A stretch of DNA of 64,000 nucleotides from Hoeflea_A sp040932035 (GCF_040932035.1 NZ_JBFRBB010000001.1:1612001-1676000); one strand, 5' to 3'. Shown: positions 9,501-17,015, numbered from the stretch's first letter. Notes: generated from the letters alone by a model not told the origin. Program-made: numbers and translations.

Positions 9501-9518
9501 CCCATAAAAATCCCATAA
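9501..9518. promoter_or_regulatory. Putative integrase arm-type sites, left
   Basis: Direct repeat of CCCATAA at 9501 and 9512 (CCCATAAAAATCCCATAA), about 115 bases inside attL and just downstream of the integrase gene. A near-identical pair (CCCATAAAAAGCCCCATAA) lies at 54431-54449, 82 bases inside attR. Such paired repeats on both sides of the core are typical of attP arm sites. Confidence 0.55.
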
Positions 9519-9542
9519 CAGTTGCCGTTATGTTCTCGTTTC

Positions 9543-10631
9543 TCACTTCTGCACCTTCATTTTTGATGATGCGGCGTTCATCGCACGCCTGATATCGTCG
9601 TCTGTCGCATGGGCATATTTTGTCGTTGTCTTCGGATCTGAGTGGCCGAGAATATCCTGGACAATTCGCAAATTGCTTTCCCTCAAGATGCGTGTAGCGG
9701 CCGTGTGGCGGGTATCGTGAAACCGAAAGTTCTCCACGCCAGCCCGTTCGGTCGCTCTGCGGAAAGCCGTCTTTAGTCCGGCCTCAGTCTGCGGGTATCT
9801 CTGCCCGCGGATAATGCCCTGCTTCTTGAGTGTTCGCTGCGCTTCGTATGTCCACACCTTGCTGGGGTGATGACTGCGTTGATCCCACAACAACGCTCTG
9901 GCTGTCTCGCTCATTGGAAGGGTTCGGATCTTTCCGTACTTGCCGGTAACCGTGAAGCGATCGGAGAAGAAATCCACGTGCGACCACTCCATGCCGAGAA
10001 TTTCCATGCGCCTGCATCCGGTGTCGAACGCAAAGCGTATGGCGTCGTCATAGCCACGAGTGAGTTGTGAGAGGATATCAGCTTCTTCGCCGATACTGGC
10101 TTCCCTGACGCGCTCCTGTGGCTCGTCAAGAAGGTGATCCGTGAACTTGATGTCGGGCACCTGGACCTTCCAGATGTTCTTGGCACGCAGGATGATGTGT
10201 CGAAGGCGCTGCGTAACAGATCGATTGACGGTTGTGTTTGCGACCAGGCCCAACTCTTTGCGGCCCCACTTGTGTTCGCCGCGCCGTCTGGCAACCAGTT
10301 CAGCCAATTTGCTGTCAGTGATGTCATGCAACAGGGTGTTGGGACCGATATGCCGCTTTAGCCAATTCAGATCTGTGACGGTGGTTTCTTCGTTTTCATG
10401 GTGCTGGCCTACTTCCTGATACCAGCGGCTTGCGGCGGCTTTGAACGTCATGGGGCCGGCAGAGTCCAAGGACAGCTTTTTGTGGAGGTCTTTGACCTCA
10501 GCCCGCTTTTCTCGCTCTACTGCTTGCGCTTCTCTTTTAGTTGTCTGGTGCGTGTCTCCAGAAAATCGACGTCCACAATATTGGAAGTCGTACCGGTACG
10601 TTTTCCAGTTCGGGCGCTTTTGGACGGCCAT
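9543..10631 (-). CDS. int: Tyrosine-recombinase integrase (phage)
   Basis: 362 residues; integrates the phage at tRNA-Pro and excises it with the excisionase. The N-terminal arm-binding part (YRYDFQYCGRRFSGDT...) resembles AP2-like arm-binding domains. The catalytic set is complete: R207 (FDTGCRR), H305-x-x-R308 (HDTRH), H330 (LGH) and Tyr339 (TKYAH). It lies 160 bases from attL, as expected. Its start overlaps the excisionase gene by 115 bases; because the overlapping N terminus is conserved in type, I keep the long start. Last gene of the pL operon. Confidence 0.95.
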   Translation of the reverse strand: MAVQKRPNWKTYRYDFQYCGRRFSGDTHQTTKREAQAVEREKRAEVKDLHKKLSLDSAGPMTFKAAASRWYQEVGQHHENEETTVTDLNWLKRHIGPNTLLHDITDSKLAELVARRRGEHKWGRKELGLVANTTVNRSVTQRLRHIILRAKNIWKVQVPDIKFTDHLLDEPQERVREASIGEEADILSQLTRGYDDAIRFAFDTGCRRMEILGMEWSHVDFFSDRFTVTGKYGKIRTLPMSETARALLWDQRSHHPSKVWTYEAQRTLKKQGIIRGQRYPQTEAGLKTAFRRATERAGVENFRFHDTRHTAATRILRESNLRIVQDILGHSDPKTTTKYAHATDDDIRRAMNAASSKMKVQK

Positions 10632-10816
10632 TGGACTTGCTTCCCTGCTTCAATGAAGGCTTCGAGGTCACTTTCGTCGTAGCGGCGTGTTTCCCGCTTA
10701 CCGCCCAAGCCTACATTGATGTACCGGATCTTTCCTAGTCGGGTCAGGGAAAGCAGTTGCTTTGTGGATATTCCCAATCTGGTGGCCGCGGCTTCGGGGG
10801 TGAGTAGATCGCTCAT
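10517..10816 (-). CDS. xis: Excisionase-like / MerR-type helix-turn-helix protein
   Basis: 99 residues beginning with a winged-HTH of the excisionase/HTH_17 type (LLTPEAAATRLGISTKQLLSLTRLGKI..., then RRYDESDLEAFIEAG). The C-terminal third is basic and is encoded in the 115-base overlap with int. Its position immediately before int in the same operon supports an excisionase role. The start overlaps the previous gene's stop by 4 bases. Confidence 0.8.
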   Translation of the reverse strand: MSDLLTPEAAATRLGISTKQLLSLTRLGKIRYINVGLGGKRETRRYDESDLEAFIEAGKQVQWPSKSARTGKRTGTTSNIVDVDFLETRTRQLKEKRKQ

Positions 10817-11211
10817 CGTCCAATCTCCCGAGATAAAATGATTGCCGTTGCAAACTCGGTCGCGTCGTCACCCAGATCGGTCCACAGTCCGTGCAGCGTC
10901 AGGCACGCCACATGGGGGTTGATCCCATACCGGCGCCAGAACTTGAGCTCATCGCCCAAATACGTCTGTTCATCGTGCTTTGCTTGGCACAGGGGGAGTA
11001 TCCACCTGTCGCTTGCCTTGCGGCCCTTGCCTCGTCCCAGATGGCCATAGGCGCGGTTCGCGGTCGACAGGTGCGCCGCCTGTATGGTGACCTGCAGCGT
11101 CACTATGCACGGCAGTTTGTGCAGCCAGGACAGATATGGCCGGTTCTTAACCGGTGCCGTGGCCTTGGATGCAGTTGCCAAATCCGGCTTGATGATCCGG
11201 AAGGCGCTCAT
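10813..11211 (-). CDS. HNH-like phage protein (DUF968/Ref-like)
   Basis: 132 residues. The middle holds PCIVTLQVTIQAAHLS..., then GRKASDRWILPLCQAKHDEQ, a pattern of a beta-beta-alpha HNH nuclease with His in AAHLS and CQAKH, as in DUF968 and P1 Ref-like proteins found beside phage recombination genes. The first zinc-ligand pair is incomplete (one Cys, PCIV), so activity is uncertain. Embedded in the recombination operon with 4-base overlaps on both sides. Confidence 0.6.
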   Translation of the reverse strand: MSAFRIIKPDLATASKATAPVKNRPYLSWLHKLPCIVTLQVTIQAAHLSTANRAYGHLGRGKGRKASDRWILPLCQAKHDEQTYLGDELKFWRRYGINPHVACLTLHGLWTDLGDDATEFATAIILSREIGR

Positions 11212-12041
11212 GTTTGTGTCGGCTCCGGGTATTCGTCATGCACGACACCATCGAGTTCGCGGCCCTTAGCCTTGATCTCGCGCTGATTGCGGCCTTCCTT
11301 TTGCTTCAACAGGAATGGAACGTGATATTGATCGCACTGATCGCGTAGAGCGCGGAACCAGTCTTCATCAACCGGCCGGAAATTGAGACTGTTCTCACCA
11401 CCGGTAATTACCCAATCGAGGCTGTGCCCGAAGCGCTGCACACCTTTTTCATCCTTGCCTGTAAACGCATCAATCGGTGTGCTGCACCAGTTCACGCGAA
11501 TGTTCGGGAGGTCGAGTGGACCAAGCAGTGGCTCGCACGACAGGAAATGTATTCTGGCCGACACGTTCAACAGCGCCGGGATGCGCCTGTTTGCCTCGAC
11601 CTGGTTTTCAACCGTCGTGCCGAGCCAGACGTTGTGGTAGCCGTCTTCACCCCAATCAGACGGTAAGAAGCGGGCGATGTTCTGCGGTCGCTTGGTCAGT
11701 AAAAGCCAATCGAGATTGACCGTGCCCCTGATCAGTCGCCAAAGATCATCCCGCCATTCCTTTTTGATGCTTTTGTGGTTGTCGAAAACATCGGCGAGTG
11801 AGGCGCAGAACACACGCGGCCGCGGTCCCATGATCGGGCACTCCCGGTTCCATTTAAGCGGTTTCCTCCAATTTCCGGGCTTGGTTCGGGTGCGCGCGGC
11901 TTTCGGCCCCCAGCGCTCGCCATTAAAGCGTTTGTCCCATGCCTCAGCATAACAATCATCACAAGCGGCGCTGACTTTCGTGCATCCGATCCACGGATTA
12001 AACGTATGCGTTGTCCATTCGATGTTGGAGTTTTCAGCCAT
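11208..12041 (-). CDS. Phage Gp37/Gp68 family protein (DUF5131)
   Basis: 277 residues from the ATG at 12041 (MAENSNIEW...). Hallmarks: IEWTTHTFNPWIGCTKVS followed by ACDDCYAE, giving a Cys cluster C-x6-C-x2-C like a radical-SAM/spore-photoproduct-lyase-type iron-sulphur site, then LTKRP, VWLGTTVENQ and FLSCEPLLG. The family is widespread in phages and mobile elements and its reaction is not settled to my knowledge. It lies between recT and the HNH-like gene, suggesting a DNA-processing or DNA-repair role (inference). Confidence 0.85.
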   Translation of the reverse strand: MAENSNIEWTTHTFNPWIGCTKVSAACDDCYAEAWDKRFNGERWGPKAARTRTKPGNWRKPLKWNRECPIMGPRPRVFCASLADVFDNHKSIKKEWRDDLWRLIRGTVNLDWLLLTKRPQNIARFLPSDWGEDGYHNVWLGTTVENQVEANRRIPALLNVSARIHFLSCEPLLGPLDLPNIRVNWCSTPIDAFTGKDEKGVQRFGHSLDWVITGGENSLNFRPVDEDWFRALRDQCDQYHVPFLLKQKEGRNQREIKAKGRELDGVVHDEYPEPTQT

Positions 12042-13260
12042 GACCCGCCTCCAATTCCGAAGGCTCACAGCCGATGACACCGGACAAATATTCGACTACC
12101 CGCTTGTGGGTGTTGTCGCCGTGAATGACGGACATCACCGATTTGCAGACCGTTCCAAAGCGCCTGTGGTTGTTCGTCGGCAGGTTGCCTCGCCAGAACG
12201 TATTGAGCTCCGCAAGTTCCTTGAACTGTTCATCGCTGCTCTTGCCCGAAATCGGTATGGCCAGCATTTGGCGGCACGCTTCGATAAAGCGGGTGTCAAG
12301 TTCGCCCTTTTCCGGTTCTTCAGGGGGCAGCACATCCCCGGTCAGGCCATCACTGCCCCCATCGGCTGAGGCAAGTTCTGGTTCCTCAGCGTTTGAATTG
12401 TCGGAGGGTGACGGCCCTGATGCGATTCCGTCACCCTCACTTTCGGCAGTTTCAGACGTTGACATTTCGGAGGCGGCAACGTCGTCATCTGCCTGCTCCT
12501 GATCCGACGGAAGGGATTTGTCGGGCTCAGGTATTGTGTTCTGCTCGATCTCAAATTCACCAGCGGCGTTCTCGACCTCTGATGACACGTGGTCAGGGTC
12601 GAAGCCTTCTTGCGCGTCACCAACTTCCTGTGTTTGCTTGTGAGCACGCAGGCGCTCAGCCGTCGGCGTGATGTCTTTGGCTTGATCAGGCCCTCGGAAG
12701 CTTTGCAGCTCCTCGCGGTCATACATTCCCAGCAGAACATCAGGGCAGTGCCGGCGGGCAAAGGCTCGCAGGCTGTAATAAGCAAGCTGCTGATCAGGGT
12801 CATTCTGCCACAGCGGTGAATTCTTCGGTTTGATGTCTTTGATCTTTGGGCTGTTGTAATCACGCACCGAACCATCATTGAAGTGGCCGACGACCTTGCA
12901 AACCCGGTCCTGGCCTTCCCCTTCATAGTGGACGTTGGGCCGCTCCTTTAAAGGGGCGTCACGGATGACAATTGCGGCAAGAACCTGGGCCTCATAACCA
13001 AGATTGCCATTGATGACGTGGCTCTTGCGAGCTAAGGCGTAGGGACTGATGCGCAACCGAATAGCGTCATCTACAATCCCAAGACATGTTCCGGGGTGGC
13101 CCTGCAGATATTGCGGCACGGCAGAACCCGAGACCGCCATCATCTTAGCAAACTCCATGACCTGGCCAGCATTATCGAATGTGATTCCGGACGTGCCAAC
13201 ACTGATATTGCGGGAAATCTCCGGATTGATCTTTTCTTCAATTTTGGCGATCGTGTTCAT
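12034..13260 (-). CDS. recT: RecT-family single-strand annealing recombinase
   Basis: 408 residues. The N-terminal ~200 match the RecT family in order: FAKMMAVSG, VPQYLQGHPGTCLGIV, LRISPYALARKSHVINGNLGYEAQ, KNSPLWQNDPDQQLAYYSLRAFARRHCPDVLLGMYDREE. Residues ~215-320 form an acidic, low-complexity linker, and a short C-terminal domain follows. It anneals ssDNA made by the adjacent exonuclease (RecE/RecT or Exo/Bet logic). The stop overlaps the next gene; the start overlaps the nuclease stop. Confidence 0.92.
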   Translation of the reverse strand: MNTIAKIEEKINPEISRNISVGTSGITFDNAGQVMEFAKMMAVSGSAVPQYLQGHPGTCLGIVDDAIRLRISPYALARKSHVINGNLGYEAQVLAAIVIRDAPLKERPNVHYEGEGQDRVCKVVGHFNDGSVRDYNSPKIKDIKPKNSPLWQNDPDQQLAYYSLRAFARRHCPDVLLGMYDREELQSFRGPDQAKDITPTAERLRAHKQTQEVGDAQEGFDPDHVSSEVENAAGEFEIEQNTIPEPDKSLPSDQEQADDDVAASEMSTSETAESEGDGIASGPSPSDNSNAEEPELASADGGSDGLTGDVLPPEEPEKGELDTRFIEACRQMLAIPISGKSSDEQFKELAELNTFWRGNLPTNNHRRFGTVCKSVMSVIHGDNTHKRVVEYLSGVIGCEPSELEAGHG

Positions 13261-14276
13261 TCGGCTGCCTCCAATGTTTCCTTGTCGAACCGTTTGAGCT
13301 CGTGATCGATCTGGTCAGCGGTCCACTGTTTGAGGTGCAACGGACGTTCCTCGCGCACATAGGTGCGGGCACCTTCCCAAATGCCGGTGTCCAACCCTTC
13401 GCGGATTTTGTGCATGCAGTAGTCGATGACCTTCTCGCCGCGATCCATGTCGAAGTCCGACACGTCGCGGTGATCGGTGTCGCCGTATTCCTTCGACAGG
13501 CTGTAGATGATGGTGAAACTCTCGAACGGGATGGAGAGCCCGCGGCAAATCATGCGGGTGAGGGCGGCTTGCAGGTAGTAGCCGTTCGCCCCGTTCTGGC
13601 GCTCAAGGAAATCGCTGTCGAGATCACCGGTTGTTTTGAGATCCGCGAACATTCCCGAATCTGTTGGGATCACGTCAGGCCGAGACTTGAGCCAGATACC
13701 GCTTGGATGCTCCCAGAACATCGACCGTTCGACGCGGCCGTTCAAAAGCCCCATGCGAACCAGATCGTATTGCGCAGCGTCTTCGGCCATGCGCTTGATC
13801 TGCTCGAGCTGGTCGGACGTGATGACCGTTCGACCAATTTCGGCCTGCTCTTTCAGCCACGCCCTGCAAGTCAGATTGTTGGCGTTCCAGGCGCGCCCGT
13901 CTGGTGCCTTATCAAGCCGTTTGACGAACTTTTCTGCAAAAACCTCATCGCCCAACAGCAGCGCATGAACGGCGCGGCCGAAATTCATGGCCTTGTTCGG
14001 TTCTTCCTCGATCCGGTTCGGATTGTGCGCCCAGAAGGACCAGAACTTTTTCGGGTTGCCGAGAGGTGGCGCCAACCGCATCAGGCTTGATTTTGAAACG
14101 CTCGGGCCGTCGAGAAGTTTGGTGTTGTCGTGATAGTCCTCGAGCGAAATGCCGACATATACGCCCGGCTCACTGATAGGGGTTTCGCCGTCCCAACGCT
14201 TGTCCTCGGAAAGCTGCGCAATCATGCTTGCAGCGATGTCGCCGGCGCTCTCGAACTGGTCGCGGTCGATATCCAT
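13257..14276 (-). CDS. PD-(D/E)XK exonuclease, RecE-like (DUF3799)
   Basis: 339 residues. Core motifs: GRAVHALLL (the helix before the active site), KSRPDVIP (Asp) and MFADLKTT (D-x-K), matching the lambda-exonuclease/RecE fold. It should resect dsDNA 5' to 3' to load RecT. I chose the ATG at 14276 because it overlaps the stop of a 39-residue ORF as TGATG; in-frame GTG starts exist up to 14285. Confidence 0.88.
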   Translation of the reverse strand: MDIDRDQFESAGDIAASMIAQLSEDKRWDGETPISEPGVYVGISLEDYHDNTKLLDGPSVSKSSLMRLAPPLGNPKKFWSFWAHNPNRIEEEPNKAMNFGRAVHALLLGDEVFAEKFVKRLDKAPDGRAWNANNLTCRAWLKEQAEIGRTVITSDQLEQIKRMAEDAAQYDLVRMGLLNGRVERSMFWEHPSGIWLKSRPDVIPTDSGMFADLKTTGDLDSDFLERQNGANGYYLQAALTRMICRGLSIPFESFTIIYSLSKEYGDTDHRDVSDFDMDRGEKVIDYCMHKIREGLDTGIWEGARTYVREERPLHLKQWTADQIDHELKRFDKETLEAAE

Positions 14277-14395
14277 CACATGCACCCCTCGACAGTTTGC
14301 CGAAGCAGCCGCACATAGGCTTGGTACGCAATGGGCGGGACCAAGCAGAAGCCGATTGAAATCAGCAGGAGCTTTTCAATCCAGGTGAGGGGCAT
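14276..14395 (-). CDS. 39-residue single-TM mini-protein
   Basis: Short ORF (MPLTWIEKLLLISIG..., then PPIAYQAYVRLL...) with a clear GGAG ribosome site 8 bases upstream of ATG 14395 and a TGATG overlap with the exonuclease. One membrane-type helix. It fits the tight spacing of the operon, which otherwise has a 120-base gap here. The function is unknown; it may serve coupling or membrane association. Confidence 0.6.
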   Translation of the reverse strand: MPLTWIEKLLLISIGFCLVPPIAYQAYVRLLRQTVEGCM

Positions 14396-14399
14396 CGTC

Positions 14400-14693
14400 C
14401 TACTCCAAATCCGGATTGCCGATTGCATTAGCGACAGCTAGCGCAAGGGCCGCTTCGTTGATCTCATCCTCCATCGAAGAATCGGGGGAAGGGCGATCCC
14501 AACTGAAGGCAGTAGCGAGATACGCATATTCAGCTTCGTGCTCAGCCTCGAGAAAGCATGCAGCTTCGTTTTGGGATTGGTGTTCCACGGCGCGGATACA
14601 CGCATGGACCATGAGCGTCATAGCATCGTCACGACCACTCATTTGGATGATCCGAATTGCTTCGCTGATCTGCTCTTGAGTTGCGCCGGCCAT
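14400..14693 (-). CDS. Small phage hypothetical protein
   Basis: 97 residues (MAGATQEQISEA...), mostly helical and acidic. No family recognised. The ATG at 14693 overlaps the preceding stop as TGATG. Part of the pL operon. Confidence 0.65.
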   Translation of the reverse strand: MAGATQEQISEAIRIIQMSGRDDAMTLMVHACIRAVEHQSQNEAACFLEAEHEAEYAYLATAFSWDRPSPDSSMEDEINEAALALAVANAIGNPDLE

Positions 14694-14977
14694 CACGCCA
14701 CCGCCTTTCCATTGGTGACGCTCGGATCGCTGAACTGAGCATCGAATTCTTCTTTGGTCAGCCAGCCGCTAACGCACCTTGGGCAACCACCACCAAGCTC
14801 ATGTTCGATGCTCTGGATATCGATCTCAGCGTTGGAGCATGCACGCATGCCGGTGAGAATGTCGTTGGCCTGTTTGTATGCTCCTCTGAAACTCTCGGCA
14901 CTGACATGGAATGCCTCTGAAATACGGCGTTCCGGGGTTTCGTACTTCTCGAAGAAAATTCTGTATGTGCCTGCCAT
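14693..14977 (-). CDS. Small phage hypothetical protein with CPxC motif
   Basis: 94 residues starting at ATG 14977 (MAGTYRIFFEKY...), with GGGAGG 7-8 bases upstream. A central GGGCPRCVSG gives a CxxC pair that could be a knuckle, but no second pair is present. The ATG overlaps the previous stop as TGATG. The function is unknown. Confidence 0.65.
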   Translation of the reverse strand: MAGTYRIFFEKYETPERRISEAFHVSAESFRGAYKQANDILTGMRACSNAEIDIQSIEHELGGGCPRCVSGWLTKEEFDAQFSDPSVTNGKAVA

Positions 14978-15291
14978 CACGCTGCCTCCCCGTGGAAGGC
15001 TTCAAGCTCGGCGTAGAAGTGTTCGGAGGCGTCCTTGGATTTCTCGATCCGCTTCGCGATCTGGTTGAAAAGAAGCTGCTGAAAAATGGCAGCACCGGGA
15101 TCCAGATGGACCGTCCGCTTGTCGCGATAGGAACCATCAAGGTTGCCGTCGAGCACGATATCCACAACGCAAAAGCCGTAATCATGAGCGCCGTCTTCAC
15201 CCTCAAGCGTGGCCGTTCCGGTCACCATCATGACCTCGACATCGCCTATGCAGACGGGGATTTCTTCGAAAAAATAATCCGTGCTGAACAT
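14977..15291 (-). CDS. First gene of the pL operon, hypothetical
   Basis: 104 residues from ATG 15291 (MFSTDYFFEEIPVC...), chosen because GGAGG lies 8 bases upstream and the longer frame would start inside the pL promoter. Beta-rich N terminus, helical C terminus (IAKRIEKSKDASEHFYAELEAF). No known family. The position, first in a recombination operon, is where phages often put host-interaction or antitermination genes, but nothing in the sequence shows this. Confidence 0.7.
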   Translation of the reverse strand: MFSTDYFFEEIPVCIGDVEVMMVTGTATLEGEDGAHDYGFCVVDIVLDGNLDGSYRDKRTVHLDPGAAIFQQLLFNQIAKRIEKSKDASEHFYAELEAFHGEAA

Positions 15292-15316
15292 CTCGATTGC
15301 CTCCGTTGATGGAAAC

Positions 15317-15345
15317 AATATAGTGGGAATAATCCTACTATGCAA
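15317..15345 (-). promoter_or_regulatory. pL promoter
   Basis: On the minus strand TTGCAT (15345-15340), a 17-base spacer and TATATT (15322-15317). The spacer is almost exactly the operator at 15322-15339. The transcript would start near 15310, leaving a short leader with the GGAGG site for the gene at 15291. pR has the same design. Confidence 0.75.
15322..15339. promoter_or_regulatory. Repressor operator OL1
   Basis: Palindrome AGTgGGA-N4-TCCtACT, sitting between the -35 and -10 boxes of pL. Perfect match to the half-site AGTNGGA shared with OR2/OR3 at 18151-18190. Confidence 0.72.
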
Positions 15346-15351
15346 TAGGAA

Positions 15352-15369
15352 AGTGGGAAAAAACCCATT
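15352..15369. promoter_or_regulatory. Repressor operator OL2
   Basis: AGTgGGA-N4-ACCcATT, one mismatch in the conserved TCC, centred 30 bases (about three helical turns) from OL1 and just upstream of the pL -35 box. Confidence 0.6.
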
Positions 15370-15397
15370 GCCAGTACCGAATCACTGGCGTATGAAT

Positions 15398-15431
15398 CAG
15401 AAAAGGCGGCGCCCAAATTGGACACCGCCTT
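15398..15431 (-). terminator. Leftward rho-independent terminator
   Basis: On the minus strand AAGGCGGTG (15431-15423) pairs with CGCCGCCTT (15411-15403), followed by TTTTCTG. It lies 5 bases after the stop of the 30-residue ORF and just before the OL operators, insulating pL from leftward transcription. Confidence 0.65.
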
Positions 15432-15435
15432 GAGA

Positions 15436-15528
15436 TCAAATCAGGACCTTCAAAATGGCGGCAATGCCAAACAGGCACCACGCCACGCTAATCTTGATTT
15501 CGATCATGACTGAAGTGTTTTTCCTCAT
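15436..15528 (-). CDS. 30-residue membrane mini-protein
   Basis: ATG 15528 has GGAGGG at 8-base spacing. The peptide (MRKNTSVMIEIKIS...) has one hydrophobic helix (VAWCLFGIAAILKVLI). It ends directly at the terminator 15398-15431. Its promoter is not evident; the long structured region lies upstream on the same strand. The function is unknown. Confidence 0.5.
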   Translation of the reverse strand: MRKNTSVMIEIKISVAWCLFGIAAILKVLI

Positions 15529-15540
15529 TGGGAAAACCCT

Positions 15541-16083
15541 CCAGGCTGTACCGGTACAACCCAGTTGGGTTGAGACGGAAGTATTTGTTGAGCGCCCTAG
15601 CTGGCGCTTGATCCGGAGCTTCTAGAAAACGACCGGATCGACGGCGGAGAAGGCCAGGCTATGGTGAGCCCGGGTCCGCCCTTAGCCCCCGCTATCTGGC
15701 GAGGACACAGGCCTCGATACAGGCCTATCGGTGGTAGGGCCGCCACTCAGCTACCCGTCCAAGGACTGAGTTTTGGTTGTCCTCCACCAAGTGATTCGGA
15801 GTCTGGGTCTGATTTGTCCAGAAGTCGAGTCCACAGTCGCAGTGAGGCTCTGCAACGGGTGCTGGATGAAAACTGCGGGCGCGGGGGTCGAAAGTCCTAC
15901 GGCGCTGCCAGGATCAGAGGACCGGTAATCCGAGAGGAACCGTGGCAACGTCCCATTCACAGGCTCCGTCTGTCAGGACTGCCATTGATCTCCTGCCTTC
16001 ATGGTTCTGCCGTGGGGGTAGGGGGGTCTATGGCAAGAACCCTTCACCCACCATCTGTCAGAGATCAAACTTTCTTGAGAGAT
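15541..16083. ncRNA. Candidate large structured non-coding RNA or leader
   Basis: About 540 bases without a credible protein frame but dense in local helices: AGCGCC/GGCGCT (15591-15608), GATCCGG/CCGGATC (15610-15639), ACTCAG/CTGAGT (15745-15771), AGGAC/GTCCT (15762-15783, alternative), TCTGG/CCAGA (15802-15822), GCCA+CGGT pairing with ACCGTGGC (15907-15946), CAGGA/TCCTG (15974-15995), GTGGG/CCCAC with nested GGGT/ACCC (16012-16051). The strand is undecided: the terminator at 15398 favours minus. Large ornate RNAs (GOLLD, ROOL) occur in phages, but I cannot assign this to one. Confidence 0.4.
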
Positions 16084-16095
16084 GTGAGTGTGGCT

Positions 16096-16124
16096 TTGAT
16101 TGCCACAATTTGATCCCATATTTA
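16096..16124 (+). promoter_or_regulatory. Sigma-70-type promoter for the DUF2335 gene pair
   Basis: TTGATT (16096-16101), 17-base spacer, TATTTA (16119-16124), reading toward 16262. No repressor operator overlaps it, so it should stay active in the lysogen. Confidence 0.5.
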
Positions 16125-16155
16125 AAACATGAGTAGTAGTGAAAAGTTTGCATTA

Positions 16156-16182
16156 ACCTGCTGTCGCTATTTGACAGCAGGT
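16156..16182. other. Perfect 10-bp hairpin in the leader of the DUF2335 pair
   Basis: ACCTGCTGTC (16156-16165) and GACAGCAGGT (16173-16182) with a 7-base loop. No U tract follows. The 3' arm holds AGGT, which would be the ribosome site for a possible TTG start at 16187, so it may mask initiation or be a protein-binding dyad. Confidence 0.5.
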
Positions 16183-16261
16183 AAGATTGGCTAAAGCTAT
16201 TCTGGGTAGGTTATTGAAATGGTGCCCGTTATGTGTAGGATTGGCAGTAGGGACAAATATC

Positions 16262-16525
16262 ATGACTAAACGGCTCATAGAATCAAAGGCTTTCAGGCAA
16301 GGCTTTTGTCAAGGATTTTCATCGCCTGCGACGCTTTTTATGCTTCGCGGTTCGCTTCGGGCAAAGAGTGCACCGGTCACAGTTGAGTCCGCATGGGCAG
16401 CTGTGGGGGACGCGCTCGTTGTTTCGATGGCCAACGAAGAACGGGAGCTGCTAAAAAGTGGCAAAACCACCGGAAAAGCCAGAAGAATCGGAAAAGCCAG
16501 AAGAATCGGAAAATCAGCCGCTTGA
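16262..16525 (+). CDS. Small protein upstream of DUF2335 gene
   Basis: 87 residues from ATG 16262 (MTKRLIESKAFRQGF...), preceded by GGGA at suitable spacing; an in-frame TTG at 16187 would add 25 residues. FRQGFCQGFSSP looks conserved in type, and the C terminus has an 18-base tandem duplication (GKARRI twice). Its last 68 bases overlap the DUF2335 start in another frame, suggesting coupled translation. The function is unknown; probably a partner of the next protein. Confidence 0.55.
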   Translation: MTKRLIESKAFRQGFCQGFSSPATLFMLRGSLRAKSAPVTVESAWAAVGDALVVSMANEERELLKSGKTTGKARRIGKARRIGKSAA

Positions 16526-16982
16526 GAAGACAGCGGAAGCTAGCGATGAATCGGAATCGATAAAAGGCGAACTCGATGAGCTCTTGGGGGAATTGATTCC
16601 TCCAGAGAACAGGGACGAAGTTGTCCAGCGCGTAACCGGAGTTGTTCTGGCACATGAAGAGCGGTATTCCGGCCCTCTACCTCACCCACAACATCTCCGT
16701 GAATTCGAGGAAATATGCCCTGGTAGTGCCAACCGGATCATCCAGATGACCGAGGGGACACTTGAACACAACAAATCTATGAATCAGCAAGTGTTTGATG
16801 CTGAAAAACAGGATGTCCGCAGGGGGCAGTATTTGGGCTTTGGAGCTTTGATCGCGCTCATCCTTGCCGCTGTATATACCGGAATGAATGATCATGATGT
16901 CCTGGCCGGTGCTTTTCTCACCACAGGCGTCGTCGGTGTTGTAACAGCATTTATCAATGGTCGCGGAAGAAACAATAACTGA
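16458..16982 (+). CDS. DUF2335 family membrane protein
   Basis: 174 residues from GTG 16458 with GGGAG upstream. An acidic repeat-rich N terminus (KPEESEKPEESE) precedes the family core YSGPLPHPQHLREFEEICPGSANRIIQMTE and two C-terminal membrane helices (GFGALIALILAAVYTG, VLAGAFLTTGVVGVVTAFI). It sits between OL and the repressor with its own promoter, the position of rexAB in lambda, so a role in superinfection exclusion or lysogen fitness is a reasonable inference, not shown. Confidence 0.75.
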   Translation: MAKPPEKPEESEKPEESENQPLEKTAEASDESESIKGELDELLGELIPPENRDEVVQRVTGVVLAHEERYSGPLPHPQHLREFEEICPGSANRIIQMTEGTLEHNKSMNQQVFDAEKQDVRRGQYLGFGALIALILAAVYTGMNDHDVLAGAFLTTGVVGVVTAFINGRGRNNN

Positions 16983-17015
16983 TCCAATCAGCCTCCACGG
17001 GTCCTCATTGCTCCA

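Noticed and set aside
15661..16113. 150-codon open frame inside the structured region
   Set aside because: Composition is Arg/Pro/Ser-rich and not protein-like, no ribosome site before the start, and the inverted repeats better explain the sequence.
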